Part shown: positions 35,067-43,441 of the stretch, piece by piece
Position numbering within the stretch: the first letter of the stretch is position 1
Layout of the letters: the number at the start of each line of letters is the position of its first letter
NCBI GenBank assembly: GCA_003134785.1
Contig: PLCN01000021.1
Span: 1 to 64,000 of the forward strand
Length of the DNA stretch: 64,000 nt
Reading direction: 5' to 3'
Source of the DNA: Spartobacteria bacterium
Lineage (GTDB): Bacteria; Verrucomicrobiota; Verrucomicrobiia; Chthoniobacterales; UBA10450
The notes under the pieces: generated by a model
Told to the model about the DNA's origin: nothing
Seen by the model: the letters and a program-made list of their open reading frames with translations, nothing else
Database searches by the model: none
Position numbers and translations under genes: made by a program

Positions 35067-36110
35067 ATGCCAGTTCATTACGGTCGTTTTGAGATGCCGA
35101 AGACTCTCGTGAAAGACGAGAACGGCGCCACGGAAACCTACGCCAGATTTGTCGCCGAACCGTTTGAAGCGGGTTACGGCCACACGGTGGGCAACTCGCT
35201 CCGCCGCGTGCTGCTTTCCTCATTGGAAGGCGCAGCGATTACGGCGGTGAAAATCACCGGCGCGCAACATGAGTTCGCTACTTTGCCCGGTGTGGTCGAG
35301 GACGTGACGGACATCGTGCTCAACCTGAAACGGATCAAATTCAAGGCGGCGGAACACGAGCCGCGCAAGCTTTCGCTCACGATCAACAAGGAAGGCGAAG
35401 TGACCGCGGGCGACATTCAGCTGGTGCAAGGCTACGAGGTGTTGAACCCCGATCAGCTCATCTGCACGATGGACAAGAAACATAAGTTCGATGCCGAGCT
35501 CGAAGTGCGCGTCGGACGCGGTTTCGCCACGGGCGATGAAAACAAGCGCGCCGATCAGCCGATCGGGCTCATTCCGATCGATTCCATTTTCTCGCCGGTC
35601 ACCCGGGTGAAGTATGCGGTGGAAAACACGCGCGTCGGTCAGAGGACCGATTATGACAAGCTCATCCTCGAGGTTTGGACCGACGGCCGCTTAACGCCGG
35701 ACGACGCTTTGCTCCAGGCTTCCGCAATTCTGCGCCATCACCTCGATGTCTTCGTGAACTTTAATGAAGACGTGATCGAATTCGACGAAACGCCGGCGGG
35801 CGTGAGCGAGGAAAACATGAAGCTGAAGAAGCTTCTCAACATGAGCGTGAACGAGATCGAGCTGAGCGTGCGCGCGGCGAATTGCCTCAACAACGCGAAC
35901 ATCACCACGGTCGGTCAGCTCGCGCAAAAGACCGAAGCGGAGATGCTGAAGTATCGCAACTTCGGCAAGAAGTCGCTGAACGAGATCAAGGACAAGCTGC
36001 AGCAGCTGCAATTGGGTCTCGGGATGAAATTCGATCCAGGCTTGGTGGATACGCCGATGGCCAATGACGGCGCCGCCGGGGTCAATGGCTCCGCCGGAGA
36101 AGAAAAGTAA
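35067..36110 (+). CDS. rpoA: RNA polymerase alpha subunit
   Basis: A 347-residue alpha subunit. The N-terminal dimerisation domain (about 12-240) carries YGHTVGNSLRRVLLSSLEGA, and the C-terminal DNA-contact domain is ELSVRAANCLNNANITTVGQ followed by RNFGKKSLNEIKDKL. The C-terminus ends in a Gly/Ala-rich tail. It precedes rplQ as usual. The S13/S11/S4 genes that normally sit just upstream are replaced here by an unrelated TPM gene with a 312-bp gap. An AT-rich TATAAA lies directly at the start codon. Confidence 0.98.
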   Translation: MPVHYGRFEMPKTLVKDENGATETYARFVAEPFEAGYGHTVGNSLRRVLLSSLEGAAITAVKITGAQHEFATLPGVVEDVTDIVLNLKRIKFKAAEHEPRKLSLTINKEGEVTAGDIQLVQGYEVLNPDQLICTMDKKHKFDAELEVRVGRGFATGDENKRADQPIGLIPIDSIFSPVTRVKYAVENTRVGQRTDYDKLILEVWTDGRLTPDDALLQASAILRHHLDVFVNFNEDVIEFDETPAGVSEENMKLKKLLNMSVNEIELSVRAANCLNNANITTVGQLAQKTEAEMLKYRNFGKKSLNEIKDKLQQLQLGLGMKFDPGLVDTPMANDGAAGVNGSAGEEK

Positions 36111-36148
36111 CCACTCGTTAGGCAACTGGCCGCGTTGAGGATGAATCC

Positions 36149-36640
36149 ATGAGACATCAAAAGAAGACTTTGAAACTCGGCCTGACGGCCTCGCATCGGA
36201 AAGCGCTGTTGGCCAATCAGGTTTGCAGTTTGATCGAGCATCAGCGGATCAAGACCACGCTGGCTAAGGCGAAAGCAGTTCGTCCGCTCGCGGAAAAGAT
36301 GGTGACGCTGGGGAAGAAAGGTTCGCTGCATGCGCGGCGGACTGCCTTGGCCGTGCTTCGACAGAAGGGCGCGGTGAAAAAATTGTTTGAAGATATCGCC
36401 CCACGCTCCGCGAGCCGGAATGGCGGATACACGCGAATCGTGAAGCTCGGCGCTCGCAAGAGCGACTCGGCGCCGGTTGCGTTCATCGAATGGGTCGATG
36501 CGCCGCAAGTTGTGGAGGAACCGGTAGCGGAAGAAAAGGGCAAGAAGCGCAAAGCGTCGAAGACGACGCCCGCCGACACCGAGACAAAATCCACGAGCAA
36601 GCCGAAAAAGAGCGAAGCGGACGAGAGCGAAAGTAAGTAG
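36149..36640 (+). CDS. rplQ: Ribosomal protein L17
   Basis: A 163-residue L17 with the ribosomal core in residues 1-~115 ([58 protein letters not shown]). The last ~45 residues are a Lys/Ser/Glu-rich extension not present in E. coli L17 (127 residues). Starts 38 bp after rpoA, in the same operon. Confidence 0.97.
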   Translation: MRHQKKTLKLGLTASHRKALLANQVCSLIEHQRIKTTLAKAKAVRPLAEKMVTLGKKGSLHARRTALAVLRQKGAVKKLFEDIAPRSASRNGGYTRIVKLGARKSDSAPVAFIEWVDAPQVVEEPVAEEKGKKRKASKTTPADTETKSTSKPKKSEADESESK

Positions 36641-36652
36641 CGGTTTGGATTC

Positions 36653-36718
36653 CTGTAGCGGCGGTCTGTGACCGCCGAAATCTGTGGCCTCGTTGCGCGG
36701 TCAAAGACCGCCGCAACA
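36653..36718. repeat. Palindromic repeat pair after rplQ
   Basis: CTGTAGCGGCGGTCTGTGAC CGCCG and, 25 bp on, GCGCGGTCAAAGACCGCCGC. Two hairpins related to the dispersed CTGTAGCnGC repeat; they could terminate the rpoA-rplQ transcript. Confidence 0.65.
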
Positions 36719-36857
36719 GAAGAAATCTGAGCCCATTTCGCCGTCCCGAAATCGGAACGGCGTAATCCCGCCGCCGGAAAAAAACGCGAATGGTGAAAAA
36801 TCGCATGGCACCCATAAACTGCTGCCACATAGCGTGTTATAAATCTGTTTTAGCTCA

Positions 36858-36873
36858 TGGCACGGGCTTTGCA
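36858..36873 (+). promoter_or_regulatory. Sigma-54 promoter
   Basis: TGGCACGGGCTTTGCA matches the -24/-12 consensus TGGCAC-N5-TTGCW, with GG (36859-36860) and GC (36871-36872) exactly 10 bp apart. Transcription would start near 36884, about 20 bp before the ATG at 36904. An imperfect TGGCA...TGCCA pair (36806-36829) upstream could be an activator site. Confidence 0.8.
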
Positions 36874-36903
36874 TAACGAGAGACTGCAACCAAGAAAATC
36901 CTT

Positions 36904-37134
36904 ATGAAATCAATCGAAACAAACAACGAAGTCCACGAATCGACCTACGCCTTACTCGTTAGGTCGGAAGAAAAAGAACGCAGCCTGTTCGAGACAATTG
37001 CTTACGGCCTCTTTATCTTGAGCGCTGTGGCCGCGATCTGGCAGTTCGCGCAGCAGCCAATTAATCTTCCGCTCGCCACAATGCCTGAGACCGCTTCCAT
37101 CACACAAACGGCAGGCGCAGCGGCACACATTTAA
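36904..37134 (+). CDS. Small single-span membrane protein under sigma-54 control
   Basis: A 76-residue protein with an acidic N-terminus (NNEVHESTY), a Glu/Lys-rich SEEKERSLFETIAYG and one membrane helix (about 29-48), then a short polar end. The start lies about 30 bp downstream of the sigma-54 site. No family was recognised, although short proteins of this layout precede permease genes in related bacteria in my recollection. It is 93 bp upstream of the orphan permease and may be co-expressed with it. Confidence 0.65.
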   Translation: MKSIETNNEVHESTYALLVRSEEKERSLFETIAYGLFILSAVAAIWQFAQQPINLPLATMPETASITQTAGAAAHI

Positions 37135-37227
37135 TCGCGAATTCAAACGCGACCGGAAGGCAATCTCCGGCCGCGCTTTCGGAGAGCGTTTCATTGTCCA
37201 AAGACCCGGACCACTCATGATCGCCCA

Positions 37228-39636
37228 TTGATGAGTACTCTGCTCCAGGACGTTCGCTACGGGCTGCGAATGCTTCGGAAGAATCCGGGTTTCACGATCG
37301 TCGCGCTGATCGCCTTGATCTTGGGCATCGCCAGCACCACCGCGATTTTCACCGTGGTTGATGGAGTTCTTCTCCATTCTCTTCCCTATCCGGACTCGGA
37401 ACGCATCCTGTCGGTGTCGCAGACTGTGCGCAGCACCGGCATTTCGAGCCAGGACTCGAGCCCCGCGAATTATCTCGATTGGGCGGCGCAGAATAATGTG
37501 TTTCTGCAGATGGCCGCGTCGCGAGGTGCCCAAGGCAATCTGACCGAGGGCGACCGCCCGGAGCGCGTCCGTATGACGGTGACGACCGCCAGTTTTTTCC
37601 CACTCTTCGGCGTCAATCCAATTCTGGGACGCACTCTGCTCCCCACGGATGAAAAGGCCGGCAATGCCAATGTGGTCGTGCTGAGTTACGGACTTTGGGA
37701 ACGCCGCTTTGCTTCCAACCGGAATGTGATCGGGCGCGAGATCAAATTGAATGGAGAACCGCACACCGTCGTGGGAGTGATGCCGGCAAATTTTTCACCC
37801 GATGATTATGGCGACCTCTGGCTGCCGTCGCCGTGGGGTGTGCCGGCGAATGCACTCCGGCCAACGGAAGATCCGCGTCCCGTCCGGAGCAGCAACCATC
37901 TCGATGTTTGGGCGCGATTGAAGCCCGGCGTGAGTTTGGAACAGGCGCGAGCCGAGATGAACGCGATGATGCTTCGTTTCGAAACCCAATATCCGAATGA
38001 CGACATGGGAGTCGGAATTGCTTTGACTCCGATGCACGAAGAGATGGTCAGCGGGATTCGCCCGATCTTGCTCGTGTTAGTGGCGGCGGTGGCCTCGCTC
38101 CTTTTGATCGGATGCGCCAACGTGGCGAACCTTCAACTGGCGCGCGCGGCCGCCCGGGCCAAGGAAATTTCAATTCGCGCAGCGTTGGGCGCCAGCCGGC
38201 TTCGTTTGATCCGGCAGATGCTGACGGAAAGTGTTCTGCTTGCGTTGATCGGCGGAATTCTGGGCGTGGTCGTCGCGGCGTGGGCCGTTCCTTTGTTGGT
38301 GGGTCTGAGTCCAGCGGATATTCGCGGTTTCAAAGAGATTGGGCTGAATCGCGAGGTGTTGGCGTTCAGCTTTCTGGCCTCGGTTCTGACGGGGATCGTT
38401 TTCGGGCTGGTCCCCGCTTGGGCCGTCTCATCCGCGAATCCGAACGAGTCGTTAGGCGAAGGAGAGCGGGGAAGCACTTCGAGCCGCAGCCGATCGATTC
38501 TGATCGCCGCCGAAGTCGGTCTCTCGCTCGTCTTGCTTATCGGCGCCGGCCTGATGGTGAAAAGCTTTTCGAAACTAACGCGGGTCGATCCGGGATTCAC
38601 TCCTGAGCGTCTCTTGATTTTCGACGTCGGCCCCTCCTTCACGGATGAAGCGCGCCAGACCATTTTTTATCAACAGATTCTCGGTCGTCTCCAGACAGTG
38701 CCTGGGGTTGAACGCGCCGCCGCCGTGAGTCGGCTCCCGCTTTCAGGCGGAAATAGCAGCCGGTCATTCAATCTTCCTGGAACTACCACTGGCTACACCT
38801 CGGACATCCGGGTCGGGACGCCTGAATATTTTCGCACTCTCGGGATCCCGCTGTTGCAGGGGCGCAATTTCACCGACCACGATTCCAAAAACTCCGCGCC
38901 GGTCGCAATCGTGAACGAAGCTTTCGCGCGGGCCACATTTCCTGGACAGGATCCGATCGGCAAATACATCGTCAACTTTGGCCCCGGCAATGAGAAGCTT
39001 GAGATCGTGGGTGTCGTGGGAAACGTCAGGCACCTGGCGCTGGAGACTGCGCCGCGCGCGGAACTCTATCAGCCTCTCGGCCAGGCGAGCTGGCCCAGAA
39101 TGTTCTTCGCCGTTCGGACGTTGACCTCGAATCCGTTGACACTCGTTCCGGCCATTCAGGATGCCATCTGGAGCGTGGATAAGAACGTCGCGCCCGGAAC
39201 TGCCCGATCAATGGAGATGCTCGTTGCCCGCTCGCTCCTCAAGCGAAAATTCACCATGACTCTGCTGGCAATATTCGCGGGCCTGGCGGTCACGCTCGCT
39301 GCCATCGGATTATACGGCGTGATGTCTTATTCCGTCTCGCAACGCACTCGCGAAATCGGCATTCGCATGGCGCTGGGCGCTCAGCGCGCGCAGGTCCTTA
39401 AGCTAATCGTGAAGCAAGGCATGAAGCTGACGGCCATCGGCGTGCTGTTGGGAATCGGCGCCTCTCTGGGACTGACGCGCTTGATCGCCAATCTTCTTTT
39501 TGGAGTGAGCGCGACGGACCTTGCGACCTTTGGCGCTCTGTCTGTTCTTCTCCTTTCCGTGGCACTGCTCGCCTGTTGGTTGCCGGCGCGGCGCGCCAGC
39601 GGCGTCGATCCGATGGTAGCCTTGCGCACCGATTAA
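37228..39636 (+). CDS. Orphan MacB/FtsX-type permease (ADOP family)
   Basis: An 802-residue permease with the 'acidobacterial duplicated orphan permease' layout. The N-terminal LLQDVRYGLRMLRKNPGFTI and first helix lead to a MacB periplasmic domain, an FtsX unit (ISIRAALGASRLRLIRQMLT), a second periplasmic domain, and a final FtsX unit (YSVSQRTREIGIRMALGAQR). It ends PARRASGVDPMVALRTD. No ATPase gene is adjacent, as usual for ADOPs, so it must borrow one, possibly the MacB-like ATPase at 16 kb. ADOPs are abundant in Acidobacteriota and Verrucomicrobiota. Confidence 0.92.
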   Translation: MMSTLLQDVRYGLRMLRKNPGFTIVALIALILGIASTTAIFTVVDGVLLHSLPYPDSERILSVSQTVRSTGISSQDSSPANYLDWAAQNNVFLQMAASRGAQGNLTEGDRPERVRMTVTTASFFPLFGVNPILGRTLLPTDEKAGNANVVVLSYGLWERRFASNRNVIGREIKLNGEPHTVVGVMPANFSPDDYGDLWLPSPWGVPANALRPTEDPRPVRSSNHLDVWARLKPGVSLEQARAEMNAMMLRFETQYPNDDMGVGIALTPMHEEMVSGIRPILLVLVAAVASLLLIGCANVANLQLARAAARAKEISIRAALGASRLRLIRQMLTESVLLALIGGILGVVVAAWAVPLLVGLSPADIRGFKEIGLNREVLAFSFLASVLTGIVFGLVPAWAVSSANPNESLGEGERGSTSSRSRSILIAAEVGLSLVLLIGAGLMVKSFSKLTRVDPGFTPERLLIFDVGPSFTDEARQTIFYQQILGRLQTVPGVERAAAVSRLPLSGGNSSRSFNLPGTTTGYTSDIRVGTPEYFRTLGIPLLQGRNFTDHDSKNSAPVAIVNEAFARATFPGQDPIGKYIVNFGPGNEKLEIVGVVGNVRHLALETAPRAELYQPLGQASWPRMFFAVRTLTSNPLTLVPAIQDAIWSVDKNVAPGTARSMEMLVARSLLKRKFTMTLLAIFAGLAVTLAAIGLYGVMSYSVSQRTREIGIRMALGAQRAQVLKLIVKQGMKLTAIGVLLGIGASLGLTRLIANLLFGVSATDLATFGALSVLLLSVALLACWLPARRASGVDPMVALRTD

Positions 39637-39656
39637 AATCCAGCGCGGCGTTGCGC

Positions 39657-40109
39657 TTAGCGCAGTTTGATCGTCTGCCAGCTCAGTTTTCCGTCCGCGG
39701 CGATTTCCAAATGCGCCGCGCTCGCTGGTGCGCCTCGATTTGGCCGCGTCACGCATCCGGGATTCAAAAAGAGCACGCCTTCGCGCCGCTCATTTCGCGG
39801 CACATGGGTATGCCCGTGCAGAAGGACATCCACGTTTTCCGGCGCATGGTCTGGTGGAATGTGGACGAGTCGAAAGCGGACGCCGTTTCGTTTCAGATCA
39901 ACGATCAAGGGCCATTCGAAATTGCTGTCGCAATTTCCGCGCGCGATCGTCACCGGCGGTCCGATTTGCTCCACGATTTCCAGAATGCTCGGCGCGCACA
40001 CATCGCCGAGATGCCAGATTTCATCCGCTCCTTCCGCCAGCGTTTCTATGTTCGCCGGCAGATGATTGTGCGTGTCAGCCAGCACGAAGATGCGGAGCGG
40101 CAGCGACAT
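39657..40109 (-). CDS. YfcE/MJ0936-type metallophosphoesterase
   Basis: A 150-residue calcineurin-like phosphodiesterase with metal motifs VLADTHNHL, WHLGDVC, ARGNCD and HGHTHVPRN in normal spacing. The length fits the small YfcE group of bis-pNPP-cleaving enzymes. I chose ATG 40109 over a start eight codons earlier. It is convergent with the permease gene, with 20 bp between stops. Confidence 0.9.
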   Translation of the reverse strand: MSLPLRIFVLADTHNHLPANIETLAEGADEIWHLGDVCAPSILEIVEQIGPPVTIARGNCDSNFEWPLIVDLKRNGVRFRLVHIPPDHAPENVDVLLHGHTHVPRNERREGVLFLNPGCVTRPNRGAPASAAHLEIAADGKLSWQTIKLR

Positions 40110-40228
40110 TTCGAATCCTCGCACAAAGGTCACAAAGGCTCACCACGTTCTAAAGATAATTCTTTCCCAGCCGCCGGGGTCCCTTCGTGGCCGTTGTGCG
40201 AGGCCCAAATGCGCGGTAGTTTGCGCTC

Positions 40229-41446
40229 GTGTCATTCAAAGATTTTGGCCTTTCGTCCGAGGTCGTGCGCGGCACCCAGGCGATGGGTTTCACGGAGCCG
40301 ACGCCGATCCAGCTTCGCGCTTTCCCGATCGTACTCGCCGGCAAAGATCTGATCGGCACCGCACAGACTGGCACCGGCAAGACCGCGGCTTTCGCGCTTC
40401 CGATCCTGACGCTGCTGGCAAAGCATGGGAATTTTCGTTGCCTCGTGCTCGAGCCGACACGCGAGCTGGCCGCTCAAGTCGAAACCGCGTTTCGCGATTA
40501 CGGCCGCTTCACGGACCTGCGTGTCTCAGTCGTGCACGGTGGCGTCGGCTACGGCAAGCAACGGGAAGAAGCGGCGCGTGGGATGGACATCGTGACGGCG
40601 ACTCCCGGCCGCCTGCTTGATTTGCTGGAACAGGGCTCGCTGAATTTGGGGCAGGTGAACATTCTCGTGCTCGATGAAGTGGACCGAATGCTCGACATGG
40701 GTTTTCTGCCGGATGTGCGCCGGATCGTCGAACAAATCTCCACCGATCGCCAGACGCTGCTCTTTTCCGCGACATTGCCCCCGGAAATCGAGCGATTAGC
40801 CGCGTGGGTTCTTCGTGAGCCCGAAGTGGTTGAGATCGGCGCGCGCCGTTCACCGGCCGAGACCGTAACGCATGCCGTTTATCCGGTGGCGGCCGAGCAG
40901 AAATTCGATCTGCTCATGGCATTGCTGGAGCGAACAAATTTCGACAGCGCCTTGATCTTCAGCCGGACGAAACACGGCGCGGACAAGATCGCGGTGAAGT
41001 TGAAGGCAGGCCGCCATTCCGTCGCCGTCATGCATTCCAACCGGACGCAACGCGAACGGGTGGAAGCACTCGAGGGTTTCAAGAGCGGCAAATACGAAAT
41101 CATGGTGGCGACAGACATCGCCGCGCGTGGAATCGATATCGCCGGCGTAAGCCACGTCATCAATTACGATGTCCCCGAGCATCCGGAAGATTATGTGCAT
41201 CGCATCGGCCGGACAGGTCGCGCTCAGAATGTCGGCGATGCGTTTACCTTGATGAACGGCGAGGAGCTCGCTTCGCTGCATGCAATCGAGCGCTTCATGG
41301 GCCAAAAAATTCCGCGTCTGAAATTGGACGGCTTTCCGTATCTGTATACCGCGCTTTTCGAACCGGAATCGAGCGAGGGCGGCAAGCGCTCCATCGGCGG
41401 TGGCCGCACCCATCGCGGCTATTCTTTCGGCCGGCGTCGCCGCTAA
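40229..41446 (+). CDS. DEAD-box RNA helicase
   Basis: A 405-residue helicase with all expected motifs: FTEPTPIQ (Q motif), AQTGTGKTA (I), PTRELA (Ia), TPGRLLD (Ib), DEVDRMLDMG (II; DEVD instead of DEAD), SAT (III), ATDIAARGIDIA (V) and HRIGRTGR (VI). The C-terminus has a short basic Gly/Arg tail (RGYSFGRRRR), as in RhlE-type proteins. GTG start at 40229. It likely remodels rRNA or mRNA structure. Confidence 0.95.
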   Translation: MSFKDFGLSSEVVRGTQAMGFTEPTPIQLRAFPIVLAGKDLIGTAQTGTGKTAAFALPILTLLAKHGNFRCLVLEPTRELAAQVETAFRDYGRFTDLRVSVVHGGVGYGKQREEAARGMDIVTATPGRLLDLLEQGSLNLGQVNILVLDEVDRMLDMGFLPDVRRIVEQISTDRQTLLFSATLPPEIERLAAWVLREPEVVEIGARRSPAETVTHAVYPVAAEQKFDLLMALLERTNFDSALIFSRTKHGADKIAVKLKAGRHSVAVMHSNRTQRERVEALEGFKSGKYEIMVATDIAARGIDIAGVSHVINYDVPEHPEDYVHRIGRTGRAQNVGDAFTLMNGEELASLHAIERFMGQKIPRLKLDGFPYLYTALFEPESSEGGKRSIGGGRTHRGYSFGRRRR

Positions 41447-41450
41447 ATCG

Positions 41451-41900
41451 TCAGCCGGAATAACCGCCGGCGATGTAGCTTTCTAGATGCGCGATCGCGG
41501 CGGACTGGCTGGCGATCACCCACTTCACCAAATCACCGATGGAGATGACGCCGCGCAACGTTTCTCCATCCACTACGGGCAGGTGCCGGATGCGTTTGTC
41601 CGTCATCATTCGGAGGCAGTTCTCGACCGGCTCGCGGGACGTGACGATCGTGAGATCGCTCGACATAATTTCGCGGACCTGAGTTTCGCGCGAACGTTTG
41701 CCGCGCAGCATTACCTTGCGCGTGTAATCGCGCTCCGAAATCATGCCGAGAAGCCGGCCGTCGCCCAGCACGAGCAGCGCGCCCACGTTCTTGTTGGCCA
41801 TCAGTTCGATCGCTTCGAAAACGGTCGCATCGGGCGAGACCGAAAAGATCTCGCTCCCTTTTTGGCCGAGAATCGCGTCGATTGTTCCGCTTACATCCAT
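41451..41900 (-). CDS. CBS-domain protein
   Basis: A 149-residue protein of two CBS domains (about 20-70 and 85-140; SPDATVFEAIELMANKNVGA, MTDKRIRHLPVVDGETLRGV). Such stand-alone pairs bind adenine nucleotides and modulate partners. It is convergent with the helicase, four bp between the stops. Confidence 0.92.
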   Translation of the reverse strand: MDVSGTIDAILGQKGSEIFSVSPDATVFEAIELMANKNVGALLVLGDGRLLGMISERDYTRKVMLRGKRSRETQVREIMSSDLTIVTSREPVENCLRMMTDKRIRHLPVVDGETLRGVISIGDLVKWVIASQSAAIAHLESYIAGGYSG

Positions 41901-42300
41901 AATTGAGAGCGCCGCGTTTACCGCCGAGCCACCAGGTGGAAGGCGAAAGTAACGACGCGCGCCCGGCGTTGCAATACTTCTCTACGCGCCGCTTAGGCTC
42001 TTCTCGAGAGCGCAAAATCGAATTCGCGCTGGTGCGGCCGCTCGGCCGGGGCGCTGGACGCCGCCAAGGATGAGCGAAGCGCGCGCAGAATTCGCAGTCC
42101 GCGCTCGATCCGATCTGGCCGAAACGAAGACGGAACGGTGAGCAAGCTGCGACGCGGATAATGAGTTTTGTATCTTTTCATGGCGCCATCATGAAACAGG
42201 GGGTAGGACAGTGACTGTCCAATGGTAAAAAATAATTTAAGCTTTTTCAGGGTATCTGGCGCTATAGCCGCGCCCCTGTGGGGCGCGTGAGATACAGCCA
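41901..42300. other. Gap holding a palindromic operator-like site and a REP-like repeat
   Basis: No gene is seen. A perfect dyad (GGACAG-TGA-CTGTCC, 42206-42220) is followed by an AT-rich TAAAAAATAATTTAAG stretch that could hold a promoter for the WYL gene. A dispersed palindromic repeat begins at 42262. Confidence 0.5.
42206..42220. promoter_or_regulatory. Dyad-symmetric operator candidate upstream of the WYL regulator
   Basis: GGACAGTGACTGTCC is a 6-bp inverted repeat with a 3-bp spacer, about 80 bp before the reading frame of a helix-turn-helix WYL protein. Autoregulation is common in such genes, so this may be its operator; that is inferred from position and symmetry only. Confidence 0.45.
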
Positions 42301-42350
42301 ATGGCAGCGAACGCGCGAACCGAGCGGCGCACAGGGCCGCTGCTACAGAA
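42262..42350. repeat. Dispersed palindromic repeat (REP-like), copy 2, double unit
   Basis: CTATAGCCGCGCCCCTGTGG GGCGCG and, inverted, GGCGCACAGGGCCGCTGCTA CAG flank a 45-bp centre. The unit matches copies at 9251, 57752 and 61233. It overlaps the first codons of the WYL reading frame. Confidence 0.65.
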
Positions 42351-43332
42351 AGCCGATCATGGATTTTCCCGGCCGCCACTACAGCGAATGATGCGGCTTC
42401 ATGCCGCGCTCAAGTCGCACCACTTTCCGAACTGCCAGAAGATCGCGACCGAGCTCGAGGTTTCGGCCAAGACCATTCAACGCGACATCGATTTCATGCG
42501 CGATCGGCTCGGGTTGCCGATCGGATACGATCCACAGCGATTTGGATTCTATTACACGGAGGCCGTCACCGGCTTTCCGAGCATCGAGGTTTCAGAGGGC
42601 GAGATCACGGCGCTGTTCGTCGCGCAGAAGGCGCTGGCCCAATACAAGGGAACACCGTTCGAGCGTCCGCTTCACTCCGCTTTCCGGAAAATTACCGACG
42701 GCTTGAAGGATCGCGTTTCCTTTTCCTGGACCGATCTCGAAGATGTCATCTCGTTTCGGAGCGCAGGCGCGAGCCCCGCCGACTTGGAGCTTTTCGAAAT
42801 CGTGAGCAAAGGAGTGCTGCGATCCGTCGAATTGAACTTCGAATATCGGAAGTTGAAGAGCAGCGGGTACGAATCGCGACGCGTGCGTCCCTACCATCTC
42901 GGCTGCCTCGAGAATCAATGGTACCTTTTCGCGGAAGATTTGGATCGAGCGCAGTTGCGGACATTCGCGCTCCCGCGCATGCGAAAGGTTTCGCTGACGA
43001 CGAAGGGCTTCCGGCGACCCGCCGACTTTTCGATCACGAAGGTCTTAAGTGGAAGCTTCGGGGTATTTTCTTCCGGCCGAAAGCATCGAATCAGGCTGCG
43101 GTTTGATCCTTATGCAGCGCGGCTGGTGTCAGAACGGACCTGGCATGAATCGCAGCGCATCCGATCGCTGCCCGATGGTTCGATCAAGTTACAGCTCGAG
43201 CTCGGCGGTTTGGAGGAAATCGAGCGCTGGATCTTGAGTTGGGGCAGCCACGTTCGTGTGCTCGAACCACGGACACTCGTCGATCGAATTCGGAAAGAGG
43301 CGGAAGGAATCGCCAAGCTTTACCGAGGCTGA
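42301..43332 (+). CDS. WYL-domain transcriptional regulator
   Basis: A protein of up to 343 residues with an N-terminal winged helix (FSRPPLQRMMRLHAALKSHH, ELEVSAKTIQRDIDFMRDRL) and a WYL ligand-binding domain (VRPYHLGCLENQWYLFAEDL) with a C-terminal WCX part. ATG 42301 lies inside the palindromic repeat, so the first ~17 residues are repeat-encoded. ATG 42388 would cut off the 'SRPPLxRM' segment conserved in relatives. WYL proteins bind nucleic acids or nucleotides and often control stress or defence genes. The target is unknown; the operator-like dyad lies just upstream. Confidence 0.85.
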   Translation: MAANARTERRTGPLLQKADHGFSRPPLQRMMRLHAALKSHHFPNCQKIATELEVSAKTIQRDIDFMRDRLGLPIGYDPQRFGFYYTEAVTGFPSIEVSEGEITALFVAQKALAQYKGTPFERPLHSAFRKITDGLKDRVSFSWTDLEDVISFRSAGASPADLELFEIVSKGVLRSVELNFEYRKLKSSGYESRRVRPYHLGCLENQWYLFAEDLDRAQLRTFALPRMRKVSLTTKGFRRPADFSITKVLSGSFGVFSSGRKHRIRLRFDPYAARLVSERTWHESQRIRSLPDGSIKLQLELGGLEEIERWILSWGSHVRVLEPRTLVDRIRKEAEGIAKLYRG

Positions 43333-43341
43333 TTCTGCAGC

Positions 43342-43363
43342 AGCCCCGAAAGCTTTCGGGGCT
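43342..43363. terminator. Bidirectional hairpin between the WYL gene and sufD
   Basis: An 11-bp perfect palindrome (AGCCCCGAAAG and its complement, no loop) nine bp after the WYL stop. It sits between convergent genes and could end both transcripts. Confidence 0.55.
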
Positions 43364-43391
43364 CGGGAAAGCGCTTGGACAGACAACACAA

Positions 43392-43424
43392 CTCTCGCGC
43401 TTCGCACAGCGAAGCGGCTACAGG
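43392..43424. repeat. Palindromic repeat next to sufD
   Basis: CGCGCTTCGCACAGCGAAGC GGCTACAGG: a hairpin ending in the GGCTACAGG sequence shared with the repeats at 47148-47184 and 61233-61322. Confidence 0.55.
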
Positions 43425-43441
43425 AGATACGCAGTGATGCG

